Shown here: positions 1-8,067 of the stretch, piece by piece | Numbering within the stretch: position 1 is the first letter of the stretch | Layout of the letters: every line of letters begins with the position of its first letter | NCBI GenBank assembly: GCA_023431185.1 | Contig: JAEYXS010000077.1 | Coordinates: forward strand, 1-54,482 | Source: Verrucomicrobiota bacterium | Lineage (GTDB): Bacteria > Verrucomicrobiota > Verrucomicrobiia > Limisphaerales > JAEYXS01 | DNA: 54,482 nucleotides | Reading direction: 5' to 3' | Notes under the pieces: model-generated | Databases searched by the model: none | Told to the model about the DNA's origin: nothing | Seen by the model: the letters and a program-made list of their open reading frames with translations, nothing else | Position numbers and translations under genes: made by a program

Positions 1-289
1 GCATGCCGTTGTCATCCCGCATGACGACTTCGCCGTTATATTCATCCTTGCCCGCGATACCACCTGCCGGAGCCTGTGGGGGTGCCCCCGGCGGAGCGAT
101 TTGGGGTGCGGCAATCTGTGAGGGAGCACCAGCGGGGGGCGCACCGATGGAGACCGAGGCCCCATCTTTGGCTTCCACCAAGACCGGCCCAGCCTGTTGC
201 GGGGCGTTTGCTTCGGGAGCCTCTTCGGACTTTGAACAGCCCATCACCCCGAGGGCGAGCAGGATACTGAATACGACAGGTTTATGCAT
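1..289 (-). CDS. Putative lipoprotein, C-terminus cut by window edge
   Basis: The frame starts at ATG 289 and is still open at the window edge, so only the first 96 codons are seen. Residues 1-18 form a lipoprotein signal: MHKP, a hydrophobic stretch, then a lipobox ending VMGC with the lipidated Cys at 18. The next part is rich in Ala, Pro and Gly (several APPGAP-like runs), as in a flexible tether between lipid anchor and a folded domain lying outside the window. AAGAGAG lies about 8 bases before the ATG. No family can be named. The plus-strand frame over the same bases is its mirror and is not taken as a gene. Confidence 0.65.
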   Translation of the reverse strand, partial: MHKPVVFSILLALGVMGCSKSEEAPEANAPQQAGPVLVEAKDGASVSIGAPPAGAPSQIAAPQIAPPGAPPQAPAGGIAGKDEYNGEVVMRDDNGM

Positions 290-638
290 ATCTATAACTC
301 TCTTAAGGTAACACAATGGTTAGGTTTGTTAATCCCCATTTTTGCCTATGTTCTATAAACTAATCAAAATACGACAGTGCAGATTATATCCATTAGTTCT
401 AGTGCATTTTTTACTTATGTGGGTAAGTGAAAAGAATACTAAACTGATGATACCTGCTTGGCAAGCGACTCAGGTGTTTTTTTCTGAGGTGCGTGTGCGT
501 CGTGCCGCAACCTGGTGTTTGATGGAGGCACGGGAGAATGTGGATCCGCTATTGCCGGTGGGTGGGAATTCCGTCTGTCAGGCGCTACATCCGCTTGAGT
601 AAGAATGAGTTGCTGCTTCTCCTCGGAGCGGGCGCAGG
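290..638. other. Intergenic gap, AT-rich on its left half
   Basis: This 349-base gap separates the dehydratase gene from the lipoprotein gene, both on the minus strand. Its left half (about 300-480) is much richer in A and T than the surroundings and probably holds the lipoprotein promoter. A 67-codon minus-strand frame (439-642) overlaps the dehydratase stop as ATGA, but its product is low-complexity and resembles nothing I know, so it is not called. Confidence 0.5.
383..388 (-). promoter_or_regulatory. Possible -10 box for the lipoprotein gene
   Basis: A perfect TATAAT lies on the minus strand about 94 bases before the lipoprotein ATG, in AT-rich DNA. No good -35 box is seen at 16-18 bases, so this is weak. 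Confidence 0.25.
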
Positions 639-2603
639 TCATCGGCCTGTGCTGCTTTTCAAGAGTTCCGCGATCCGTTCCACATCGAAGACGCAGCCAC
701 CCCAGGTACCGCCACTCACGCCTTGGAGCGCGGCCCAGAGCTTCGTGTCATCCGGTAACGAAGGATTGGGAGCCATATCTGGGCGGGAAGCGCGGGTGGC
801 CAGCACCTTGGCCCCTTCCTCAGGCGTGAGCCGTTGCCCGCCATTGCCCACGAAATCCAAGCTTCCGGTCAGCGTATTGCGGTCCACCACGATGCGGATG
901 ATGTCCCCATCTTGCAGCTTGCCGATGGGGCCGCCCGCCAGTCCTTCCGGTCCGACATGGCCGATGCAGGCTCCCGTGGAGACGCCACTGAATCTGGCAT
1001 CCGTGATTAGCGCCACTTGTTTTCCAAACGGCAAGAATTTCAACGCCGAAGTCACCTGATACGTTTCTTCCATGCCGGTACCCATCGGGCCGATGCCCGC
1101 CAGTACCATGATGTCCCCAGCTTGGATACGCTTTTCCTTGATGGCCATGATGGCTGCCCGCTCGCTGGTGAAGACCCGCGCCGGACCTTCCTTGCGGTAC
1201 ACATTATCCGCATCCACCACGGAAGGATCGATCGCCGTGCTCTTGATCACCGCCCCTTCCGGCGCAAGATTGCCCGTGGGAAATGTGACCGTGCTGGTGA
1301 GTCCGCGCGCCTTCGCTTGCTGGGGAGACATGATGACGTCATCGGGGGAGACGCCATCGTTCTTTTGCAAAATCTCACGGAACTTGGTTCGCCGCTCGGA
1401 GGCTTCCCACCAGTTTAAGACTTCATCGAGCGTAAGGCCGGAAACCGTCAGCACTTTTGTATCCAGCAGGCCAAGCATGCGCAGATGTAACATCACCTCC
1501 GGCACACCACCCGCGAGAAATGCCCGCACGGTGGGATGATGTACCGGCCCATTCGGCAACACGCTGACCAGTCGTGGCACGGAACGATTCACCTCGATCC
1601 AGTCTTTCACCGTCGGTCGCTTCAAGCCCGCCGTGTATGCGATCGCCGGGATGTGCAGCAACAGATTCGTGGAACCACCAAATGCAGCGTGAACTACCAT
1701 GGCATTTCGCACCGCAGCATCCGTTAAAATATCTCTCAGCTTCAGCCCGCGGTTTTCCAGCTCCACCACGGCGCGAGCCGAGCGTACCGCGATATCCGTC
1801 CACACCGGCTCACCTGAAGGTGCGAGGGCCGAGTGGGGCAGGGACATGCCCAAGGCTTCCCCCACCACTTGTGCCGTGGCTGCCGTGCCGAGGAACTGGC
1901 AACCACCACCCGGTGTGCCGCACGCGCGACAGCCTAGGTCCGCCGCCTCCTGCAAGCTCACCAATCCATGGGAAAACCGTGCGCCCAAAGTCTGCACCGC
2001 TCCGGCATCCTCGCCATTGGTGGGCGGCAAGGTCACGCCTCCGGGCACCAGCACGCAGGGCAGTTCCTTCATGCCCGCCAGCGCCATCATCATCGCGGGC
2101 AATCCTTTATCGCACGTGGCCACGCCAATCACGCCGGAGCGCGTGGGCAGCGAGCGGATGAGGCGGCGCATCACCTGCGCGGCATCATTGCGATAGGGCA
2201 GGCTGTCGAACATGCCGGTGGTGCCCTGGGTGCGGCCATCGCACGGGTCCGAGCAATACGCGGCGAAGGGCAGGCCCTTCTGTTCGCGCAATTCATTCGC
2301 GGCTGCCTGTACCAGCAAACCGATCTCCCAATGCCCGGTGTGATAGCCCAGCGCGATGGGTTTGCCATCGGGCGCACGCATGCCGCCTTGGGTGCTGAGG
2401 ATGAGATATTGTTTGCGGCCCAACTCGGAAGGGTTCCAGCCCATGCCCGCATTCTGCGTCAGGCCGAAGAGGTCGCCGCTCGGGCGGTTCAGGAGCATGT
2501 CGGCATCGATGGGCAGGCTGCCCTCGGGACCGGCGGCTTTGGTGCGCACGTCATAGACATTCGGAAGCACACCGTTCAAGAGAGGCTGAAGATTCCGGTT
2601 CAT
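639..2603 (-). CDS. YjhG/YagF-type sugar-acid dehydratase (IlvD/Edd family)
   Basis: This 654-residue protein should dehydrate a sugar acid such as D-xylonate to the 2-keto-3-deoxy acid in the cytoplasm, using an iron-sulfur cluster. It aligns from memory almost end to end with E. coli YjhG/YagF, which has about the same length: shared blocks include LLNRPSGDLFG, SDPCDGRTQGTTGMFDSLP, ATCDKGLPA, GGGCQFLGTA and TDARFSGVSTGACIGHVGPE. Cysteines 121, 164 and 235 are the likely cluster ligands. IlvD proper (dihydroxy-acid dehydratase) is shorter and lacks these YjhG-specific blocks. The start overlaps the stop of the upstream 161-residue gene as ATGA, which implies translational coupling. An SDR dehydrogenase further upstream on the same strand could make its substrate. 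The true substrate (xylonate, arabinonate or another) cannot be read from sequence. Confidence 0.9.
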   Translation of the reverse strand: MNRNLQPLLNGVLPNVYDVRTKAAGPEGSLPIDADMLLNRPSGDLFGLTQNAGMGWNPSELGRKQYLILSTQGGMRAPDGKPIALGYHTGHWEIGLLVQAAANELREQKGLPFAAYCSDPCDGRTQGTTGMFDSLPYRNDAAQVMRRLIRSLPTRSGVIGVATCDKGLPAMMMALAGMKELPCVLVPGGVTLPPTNGEDAGAVQTLGARFSHGLVSLQEAADLGCRACGTPGGGCQFLGTAATAQVVGEALGMSLPHSALAPSGEPVWTDIAVRSARAVVELENRGLKLRDILTDAAVRNAMVVHAAFGGSTNLLLHIPAIAYTAGLKRPTVKDWIEVNRSVPRLVSVLPNGPVHHPTVRAFLAGGVPEVMLHLRMLGLLDTKVLTVSGLTLDEVLNWWEASERRTKFREILQKNDGVSPDDVIMSPQQAKARGLTSTVTFPTGNLAPEGAVIKSTAIDPSVVDADNVYRKEGPARVFTSERAAIMAIKEKRIQAGDIMVLAGIGPMGTGMEETYQVTSALKFLPFGKQVALITDARFSGVSTGACIGHVGPEGLAGGPIGKLQDGDIIRIVVDRNTLTGSLDFVGNGGQRLTPEEGAKVLATRASRPDMAPNPSLPDDTKLWAALQGVSGGTWGGCVFDVERIAELLKSSTGR

Positions 2604-3085
2604 TGCTTTTCTTTTTTCTTCTTCAGTTCCACCGGTGGCGGTGCATTCGTCGGCACCAGAGTCATCAGCACGCCCGGTTTCCAGAGGTATTGCCGCCGGT
2701 TCACGATCATCACGCGCGGCAGCAGCTCGATCTCATTCCCGAAACAGAGCAGCGTGACGGTGCCCGGCTGGAACGTCAGGTCTTCGAAGATGACTTCGCC
2801 AAACCCGGCGGGATAAGGCCATTGCCGGGGCTGGTCAAATTTGACGGTTTGCGGCTGGTTCGTCCCCATGGACGCGCCTGAGAATTCAAACTTCACATCC
2901 GTGATCTTCAAGGCCGGCTGGTTCACCACCATCACCGGGTTGCCGTTCGTGCTTTGCTCGAAGCGCACTTCCCAAGGGCCCTTGGCATAGCGGCGGCTCT
3001 CGATGCCCCAGTACGCGAGGATGTAGATGCCCAAGGCAAGGCCAAAGGCGATGGCGAGATGCTTCAATAAGCCGTCGAACCGCAT
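2600..3085 (-). CDS. Membrane-anchored protein of unknown function
   Basis: 161 residues with one hydrophobic segment near the N-terminus (about residues 10-28, LAIAFGLALGIYILAYWGIE) and a soluble remainder that looks like a beta-rich extracytoplasmic domain. The C-terminus ends in a Lys-rich tail after a Pro-rich stretch. I do not recognise a family. It overlaps the dehydratase start by 4 bases (ATGA), so the two are probably co-translated, although nothing in this protein suggests sugar metabolism. Confidence 0.7.
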   Translation of the reverse strand: MRFDGLLKHLAIAFGLALGIYILAYWGIESRRYAKGPWEVRFEQSTNGNPVMVVNQPALKITDVKFEFSGASMGTNQPQTVKFDQPRQWPYPAGFGEVIFEDLTFQPGTVTLLCFGNEIELLPRVMIVNRRQYLWKPGVLMTLVPTNAPPPVELKKKKEKQ

Positions 3086-3445
3086 AGAACCGCCAGACAG
3101 TCGGCAAGGTAGCCGGATGTGTCAAGTGTTGCACCGTTGCGGCCTTGCTTGGGGCACCGGCCCTCGCCCTCTCCCCGGTGTGTTTGAGGAGAGGGCGCGG
3201 CACTGGGTGTTCCCCTGACTATGCCTCCTTGGCAAATCAACGGACGTGCTGCGTCCCCACAGCCGCCCACGTCCGTATCATTTGCCGGTCATGGCCCGCC
3301 GTCGGCACCCATCCCCGCCTGACGTCACGCTACCGGCAAAAGAACTTCCGTTGACGTGCGCCATCATGCGGGGCGGCCTATGCCGTCGCATCTATAATTG
3401 CCGGGGGTATTTATAAACGGTGAAGAAGAGCAGCGCTGCGCCGCC
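3086..3445. other. Intergenic gap with a dispersed hairpin repeat
   Basis: 360 bases without a convincing gene. It holds a GC-rich hairpin with arms CGCCCTCTCC (3165-3174) and GGAGAGGGCG (3188-3197), which belongs to the same sequence family as elements near 22610 and 26431. The rest shows nothing recognisable. Confidence 0.5.
3165..3197. repeat. CCCTCTCC/GGAGAGGG palindromic repeat, copy 1
   Basis: A 10-base perfect inverted repeat around a 13-base loop. It shares the CCCT-rich then GAGAGGG-rich layout with copies at 22610-22634 and 26411-26450. No T-tract follows directly, so a dispersed repeat is more likely than a terminator. Confidence 0.5.
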
Positions 3446-4405
3446 TCAAACGCGGAACCATTTGAAGACCGTCCAGCGGTGCAGCACGTAGTGGATGCCG
3501 GAGCAGATCGCCAAGGTGCTGATCAGCGTGAGCAACAAGTTGAGAGCATCTGGCACACCCAGCTTGTGAAAGATCACCAGCAAGCTGCCGGTGATAAAGG
3601 GGACATGATACGCGAAGATGGTGCCGGAGCGTTCGCCCAGAAAAACCAGCGGCTGCAGTTTCCAGCCATGCTGGGCGGCGCGGCCCAGCACGTAGAAGAG
3701 CAGGGGCGGCATGGCGACGAGCACGAAGTTCGGCACCTGCGTCACCGCACTGAGCAGCAACAACACGCCTACCAGCACCCATACCACCGGACATTCTTGT
3801 GGTGTGGAGCCCCGGCTCATGAGGTGGCCGCAGGCGTATTGGAACAGGCCGAGCAGCACCATCTGCACTCCGAAACCCGTGACCGGCAGCAAGTCAGTGG
3901 CGCGCCAGGCGAGCACGGTGAGAACCAAGGTCGCCACCGCCAGCCAAGGCAGTTGTTTTTCCTTAAGGCCGCTGGCTTGCAGCAGCTTGAACAGCACAGA
4001 TACCACCAGCAGCAAAATGAAGAAATAAAGGGGATACGCCACCATGGGCGTTTCCAGCAGCACATGACCGAGCAGTTTGCCGCCCAGTGTGCTCGGGTAA
4101 CGCAAGCGCAGCTCGATGGCGCCGGTGGCTTCCATCACCTGACGCAGAGTACACATGAGCGTGCCGATGAGGAGGAAGGGGATGAGCAGGCGTTGCGTCC
4201 GCTGCCGGATGAATTCACCCGTGGGCTTGGCCGTAAACTTTAACCCGTGCAAGACACCGGCCGCGAAGAGGAAGGCGAACACGCACCAGCCGATGAACAT
4301 CATCAGCCAGCCGGTATCGATCGCCAGGCGCCAGTCATTCAGGTGGTAGCAAACCACGCCGATGATGGCGAGCCCCTTGAGCTGGTCGATGGTGGCGAGA
4401 CGCAT
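3446..4405 (-). CDS. Acyltransferase-3-like integral membrane protein
   Basis: 319 residues, strongly hydrophobic, about ten membrane segments. The opening (MRLATIDQLKGLAIIGVV then CYH with His21) has the pattern of the acyltransferase 3 family, where an N-terminal Arg and a His in the first membrane helix are conserved. Such proteins O-acylate sugars or envelope polymers at the inner membrane, but many are uncharacterised. The protein is a little shorter than typical members (about 340-380). It starts 22 bases after the SDR stop and is probably co-transcribed with it. Family membership is inferred from the N-terminal motif and topology; the acceptor is unknown. Confidence 0.6.
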   Translation of the reverse strand: MRLATIDQLKGLAIIGVVCYHLNDWRLAIDTGWLMMFIGWCVFAFLFAAGVLHGLKFTAKPTGEFIRQRTQRLLIPFLLIGTLMCTLRQVMEATGAIELRLRYPSTLGGKLLGHVLLETPMVAYPLYFFILLLVVSVLFKLLQASGLKEKQLPWLAVATLVLTVLAWRATDLLPVTGFGVQMVLLGLFQYACGHLMSRGSTPQECPVVWVLVGVLLLLSAVTQVPNFVLVAMPPLLFYVLGRAAQHGWKLQPLVFLGERSGTIFAYHVPFITGSLLVIFHKLGVPDALNLLLTLISTLAICSGIHYVLHRWTVFKWFRV

Positions 4406-4427
4406 GCCGGTTCAGATTCAGTTCACG

Positions 4428-5174
4428 TCACTCATGCACCCAGCCGCGATCAACCAGCAGCTCCTGCCCGGTCACAGCGCGGCTCAAGTCACTGGCAAGG
4501 AAGAGGGCCACATCCGCCACTTCCTCCGGGACGTTCAGCGTGGGGATGCACTGGGCCTGGCGGATGAGTTTTTTTGCCGCAGGAGTGACGTATTCTTTAA
4601 GCTGCCGCTCCGTCATGATCCAGCCGGGGGAGATCACATTCACGCGGATGCCTCGCGGTCCCAGCTCGCGTGCGAGTGAACGGCTGAAGCCCGTGATGCC
4701 CGCTTTTGTCGAGACATACGCGCTCATCACCGGCGGACCATTATGTACCGTGATGGAGGAAAAATTGATGATGGAAGCACCGGCCTGCAGATGCGGCGAG
4801 GCTTCGCGACAGACGAGAAAATACGCGCGCAGATTCCGTGCGTGCAAGGTGTCCCAAGCCTCGGCCGTGGTGTCTTCCAAGGCGATGCGCGGATCGGAGG
4901 CGGCGTTGTTGATGACCGCGCGGATACTGCCGCGCCGTTTCGCCACATTCTGAATCCATTTGGTGATATGTTTCTCCTTCAGCAGATCCACCTGGGTGAA
5001 TGTGGCCCCTCCCTGCAACTCTTTCACCAGCGATTCCGCTGCTTTCACATCCACATCGCAGAACTCCACGTGGGCGCCCTGCTGGGCGAAGGCACGGACC
5101 ATCGCCGCGCCGATGCCATTCGCGCCACCCGTGATGAGCACGGTCTGCTCCTGCAATTCCGTAAAAGAAGCCAT
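4428..5174 (-). CDS. SDR family NAD(P)-dependent oxidoreductase
   Basis: 248 residues, the usual size for a classical short-chain dehydrogenase. The cofactor motif TGGANGIG sits near residues 15-22, the NNAAS block (NNAG position) near 88-92, the catalytic Ser in NFSSIT and the catalytic Tyr-Lys pair in AYVSTK. The following PGWIMTE matches the usual PG-motif. An Asp at the end of the second strand (FCDVDV) favours NAD over NADP. It would oxidise or reduce a hydroxyl or carbonyl on a small cytoplasmic substrate. With the sugar-acid dehydratase downstream, a sugar or sugar-lactone dehydrogenase role is plausible but is inference from context only. Confidence 0.85.
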   Translation of the reverse strand: MASFTELQEQTVLITGGANGIGAAMVRAFAQQGAHVEFCDVDVKAAESLVKELQGGATFTQVDLLKEKHITKWIQNVAKRRGSIRAVINNAASDPRIALEDTTAEAWDTLHARNLRAYFLVCREASPHLQAGASIINFSSITVHNGPPVMSAYVSTKAGITGFSRSLARELGPRGIRVNVISPGWIMTERQLKEYVTPAAKKLIRQAQCIPTLNVPEEVADVALFLASDLSRAVTGQELLVDRGWVHE

Positions 5175-5182
5175 GGGGAGAA

Positions 5183-5210
5183 GTTACGATTTACGAAGGA
5201 TGATTTACGA
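5183..5210. repeat. TTACGATTTACGA-type dispersed repeat
   Basis: The stretch contains TTACGATTTACGA followed by GATTTACGA. A close relative (ATTACGATTTACGA) sits at 47710-47739, 42 kb away. Both copies lie at gene ends, which suggests a small mobile or amplified intergenic sequence. Confidence 0.4.
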
Positions 5211-5320
5211 GTGCAAAGAAGGTGGGATCGCCTGCCTCAGTCCATTTGCGCTTCTCGAACCGCCATGATAGATTGCTTCAACCCAAGCGAGTTCTTAAAC
5301 CTGCAAAGTCGTTCAAGGTC

Positions 5321-5938
5321 ATGAATGCTTCCTTCAAACGTCTCTCTACCGGGTTGATCGTGTTGACGTTGCTGATCGCGGGTGCTTGGTTCCTGTTCCG
5401 TTCGAAGGGACCTGATCCAAAAGTGATCGCCGCTGCCGAGACGCGCATGTGGCAGGCTTATTATGCCGCGGACCCGCTTCGCCTGCGTGGTGAACTGGTG
5501 ACCCTGTTACAAGCCCAGTTCGGGCTAACCCCGGCCGATGCCCAAGGGGTGGCGCAAAGCCTGTCCCTGGCGGCGTGGAAATTCGAGACCAGTCGCGAGA
5601 ATTACGAATCGCTGGTGCTGCCGGATTTGGAGGCAGCCTTTGGCGAATTAAAGCGGGTGACCAAGCGGTCGTTTGACCCTAAGCAGGCCGCCCGGGCCGA
5701 ACTGGCCTGGTGGGTGGCCCGGCGGACGCCCGGTCAGGACAGTGCCCAGCAGGTGGGGCAAGGGATCGGGCAGGTCTATGCCATCCTCTATGGCCAAGAC
5801 CGGCCGGGATTTGCCGAGGCGGGCGTCCTTCGGGCCGAAGCGGGGCGGTTGCGGGATCAGGGTGGGGCTGCGTGTGACTGGCAGCAGGTGGAGGCGCTCC
5901 TGCAACGGTCCTACCGGGTGCTGACCAAGGCGATTTAG
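5321..5938 (+). CDS. Membrane-anchored protein of unknown function
   Basis: 205 residues from ATG 5321. An earlier in-frame ATG at 5222 would add 33 residues that look non-coding and would hide the signal anchor. Residues 11-27 (GLIVLTLLIAGAWFLF) form one membrane segment; the rest is helical and rich in Ala, Arg and Gln, and probably periplasmic. No family recognised. It stands alone between the divergent SDR gene and the PVC small basic protein. Confidence 0.65.
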   Translation: MNASFKRLSTGLIVLTLLIAGAWFLFRSKGPDPKVIAAAETRMWQAYYAADPLRLRGELVTLLQAQFGLTPADAQGVAQSLSLAAWKFETSRENYESLVLPDLEAAFGELKRVTKRSFDPKQAARAELAWWVARRTPGQDSAQQVGQGIGQVYAILYGQDRPGFAEAGVLRAEAGRLRDQGGAACDWQQVEALLQRSYRVLTKAI

Positions 5939-5994
5939 GCGCGGAACGGCCGGGTGGAGTGGTTTTGGGGTGGTAAATTGCCGAAAATTACCAT

Positions 5995-6023
5995 TTGCCA
6001 TGTCTGGGGATAGTTAGTATATG
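5995..6023 (+). promoter_or_regulatory. Predicted sigma70-type promoter for the small basic protein
   Basis: TTGCCA (5995-6000), a 17-base spacer, then TATATG (6018-6023). Five of six and four of six bases match the consensus. It would start transcription near 6030, giving a leader of about 47 bases before ATG 6077. Confidence 0.45.
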
Positions 6024-6076
6024 TTTCGGCCCCTTGCCTCAGGGTAAGGGATTAACAGTTTAATTTTAACGATTTT

Positions 6077-6232
6077 ATGTCACAGCATAGAAGTCTCCGG
6101 GCCGCGAGCACCTTGGGCGCCAAGCGCAACGTGTTGAAGCGCTTTGAACGTGTGGAATTGATGCGCAAGCGCAGCCAATGGACGGAAGGCCGTCGCGTCA
6201 CGGGCCTGCCCAAGACCAAGCCTGAGGAATAG
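6077..6232 (+). CDS. PVC-superphylum small basic protein
   Basis: 51 residues, strongly basic, starting MSQHRSLRAAS and carrying the block KRNVLKRFERVEL and the ending GLPKTKPEE. This fits the small basic protein found across Chlamydiae, Verrucomicrobia and Planctomycetes (TIGR04137-type), known as a signature protein of the PVC superphylum and thought to bind nucleic acid, possibly rRNA. Its own promoter lies upstream and a strong terminator follows, so it is probably a highly expressed single-gene unit. The next gene is an rRNA pseudouridine synthase, which fits a ribosome-related job. The family call rests on remembered sequence, but the match is close. Confidence 0.85.
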   Translation: MSQHRSLRAASTLGAKRNVLKRFERVELMRKRSQWTEGRRVTGLPKTKPEE

Positions 6233-6264
6233 TCCTTCCTCTCGCATTTTTAGTTTTTTTCGCG

Positions 6265-6305
6265 GGGCGGGAGTCCGGTAAATGCCGGTTTCCCGCCCGG
6301 TCTTT
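6265..6305 (+). terminator. Intrinsic terminator after the small basic protein
   Basis: Arms GGGCGGGA (6265-6272) and TCCCGCCC (6291-6298) pair perfectly, with an inner CCGG/CCGG stem, followed by GGTCTTTTT. It ends only about ten bases before the ATG of the pseudouridine synthase, so it may also control read-through into that gene. Confidence 0.75.
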
Positions 6306-6314
6306 TTCCCCCAA

Positions 6315-7028
6315 ATGAACGTCCGTCTCCAAAAATTCCTCGCTGATGCCGGTATCGCCTCCCGCCGGGGCGGTGAGCAGATCATTCTGGACGGCCGGGT
6401 GGACGTGAATGGCAAGGTTGTCACCGAATTGGGGACGAAGGTGGACCCGGCCCGCGATGTGGTGAAGGTGGATGGCGCACAGGTCCGGGCACGCAAGAAA
6501 CTGTATATCGCCGTCAACAAGCCGCGCGGTTACATCTGCACGAAGGTGGACCCGGAACGCCGCAAGTGCATCGGGGAGCTGTTGCCCAAGGAATGGGATA
6601 ATCTCAACACGGTAGGCCGGTTGGACCGCGAGAGCGAAGGGCTGATCTTCATGACGAACGACGGGGATTTCAGCCTCCATCTGACCCATCCGCGTTACGG
6701 CATCTTGAAACGGTATTGGGCGGCGGTGCCAGGCAAACTGGACCCCAAGCTGATCGAGCCTTTCAAGAAAGGGGTCATGCACGAGGGGGAAAGGTTGCGC
6801 GCCGAATCTGTCCGCATCTTGGAGACCAGCAACCGGGAAACGACGGTGGAGCTGGATTTGCGTGAAGGCAAGAACCGCGAGGTGCGTCGGATGTTTGAGA
6901 CCATCGGTCTGGAAGTACTGCGTTTGCGCCGGGTGCAGATCGGGAAAATCAAGCTGGGCGACCTGCCAGAAGGCAAATGGCGGACATTGACAGAACCGGA
7001 GATAAAATCTCTACTTTCTACTTCATGA
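6315..7028 (+). CDS. rluB: RsuA/RluB-family rRNA pseudouridine synthase
   Basis: 237 residues from ATG 6315; the frame extends upstream to 6282, but that part would encode the terminator hairpin and is rejected. Residues 1-50 are an S4 RNA-binding domain (VRLQKFLADAGIASRRGGEQ). The catalytic block GRLDRESEGL places the essential Asp at 104, and the C-terminal part (LREGKNREVRRMFE) is typical. The enzyme converts a uridine in rRNA to pseudouridine during ribosome assembly. The sequence looks nearer RluB (23S rRNA) than RsuA, but the target site is inference. The stop overlaps the next gene's start as ATGA. Confidence 0.88.
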   Translation: MNVRLQKFLADAGIASRRGGEQIILDGRVDVNGKVVTELGTKVDPARDVVKVDGAQVRARKKLYIAVNKPRGYICTKVDPERRKCIGELLPKEWDNLNTVGRLDRESEGLIFMTNDGDFSLHLTHPRYGILKRYWAAVPGKLDPKLIEPFKKGVMHEGERLRAESVRILETSNRETTVELDLREGKNREVRRMFETIGLEVLRLRRVQIGKIKLGDLPEGKWRTLTEPEIKSLLSTS

Positions 7029-8059
7029 AGATGCCGCAAAAACTGGCGACCCTGATGTTGTGCCTGGCCACGAGCCTGGTCTGCGCGCAGGAGACTGCCA
7101 CGGTGAAGGCCACCCGCGTGAACGTGCGCGGCCAGGCGACGTTGAACAGCGAGATCGTCACCCAGCTCAATCCGGGTGAAGCCATCAAGGTGCTGGAGCA
7201 GATCACGCTGGAGAAACCAGATCCCGGCGAGCCGGCCAAGTGGGCGAAGATCGCGCTGCCGGCGAACACGCCGGTCTGGATCAATGCCACTTTCGTCAAA
7301 GAGGGCGAGGTCAGCAGCAACCGCCTGAATGTCCGTTCTGGTCCCGGCGAGAATTACAGCGTCCTCGGCCGCCTTGAAAAAGGTGCCAAGGTGCAGGCCA
7401 TCCGCACGGTGGATGACTGGATGGAGATCGTCGCCCCGGAAGGCACCTACGCCTTTGTCGCGGTGGATTTCCTGGAGATCAAGGGCATGCCCGAAGTCGC
7501 CAAGGCGGAAGCCAAGCCCGCTGAGGCTGAGACCAAACCGGCGATGAAGAGCAAGACGGAATCGGTCGAGCCTTTGCCAACCGTCACCGTGAAGGTGGAA
7601 AGCCCGGCGCAACCGGCTCCCCGTCCGAGTGCGGTCACGGAAGCGGCTTCCGCCAAGGTGATCAATGATCCGACGCCTTTGCCTCCGCCGCAACCGGTGG
7701 TCGTGGCACCGCCCGCAGCGGCCAAGCCCAAGCTGGATCCGGCGGCCATCCCGATGCCGGCCCCGACCGTCACGGGTGATGCGCCCATCATCGAAGTGGC
7801 TCCGCCGCAAGTACGCATCATCACCCGTGAAGGTGTCGTGCGCCGCGCCATCAGCGTGCAAGCTCCCTCGGCCTTCCGCCTGGCGGACCCGGAGCGCATG
7901 ACGACGACGATCAATTATCTTTATCCGGGTGATACCGGGCTGGAGTTGAAGTGGTTCCTTGGTCGCAAGATCCGGGTTTCCGGCGTTGAATCGCTGGACC
8001 CACGCTGGCCGAACATGCCGCTCATCGAGATCAAAACCCTTGAGCCTTTGGACGAATAG
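7025..8059 (+). CDS. Secreted protein with two SH3b-like domains
   Basis: 344 residues from ATG 7025, which overlaps the pseudouridine synthase stop. A signal peptide (MKMPQKLATLMLCLATSLVCAQ) is followed by two SH3-like repeats: one at about 24-95 starting VKATRVNVRGQ and one at about 98-155 with the classic SNRLNVRSGPGENYSVLG. The middle is a low-complexity Pro/Ala/Lys linker and the last 90 residues form an unrecognised domain. Bacterial SH3 domains often bind peptidoglycan or proteins in the periplasm. Its coupling to an rRNA modification gene is probably an accident of operon packing. Function unknown. Confidence 0.75.
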   Translation: MKMPQKLATLMLCLATSLVCAQETATVKATRVNVRGQATLNSEIVTQLNPGEAIKVLEQITLEKPDPGEPAKWAKIALPANTPVWINATFVKEGEVSSNRLNVRSGPGENYSVLGRLEKGAKVQAIRTVDDWMEIVAPEGTYAFVAVDFLEIKGMPEVAKAEAKPAEAETKPAMKSKTESVEPLPTVTVKVESPAQPAPRPSAVTEAASAKVINDPTPLPPPQPVVVAPPAAAKPKLDPAAIPMPAPTVTGDAPIIEVAPPQVRIITREGVVRRAISVQAPSAFRLADPERMTTTINYLYPGDTGLELKWFLGRKIRVSGVESLDPRWPNMPLIEIKTLEPLDE

Positions 8060-8067
8060 CATTGGCC

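Noticed and set aside
439..642. 67-codon minus-strand frame overlapping the dehydratase stop as ATGA
   Set aside because: The overlap is suggestive, but the product is Pro/His/Arg/Ser-rich without hydrophobic core or known pattern.
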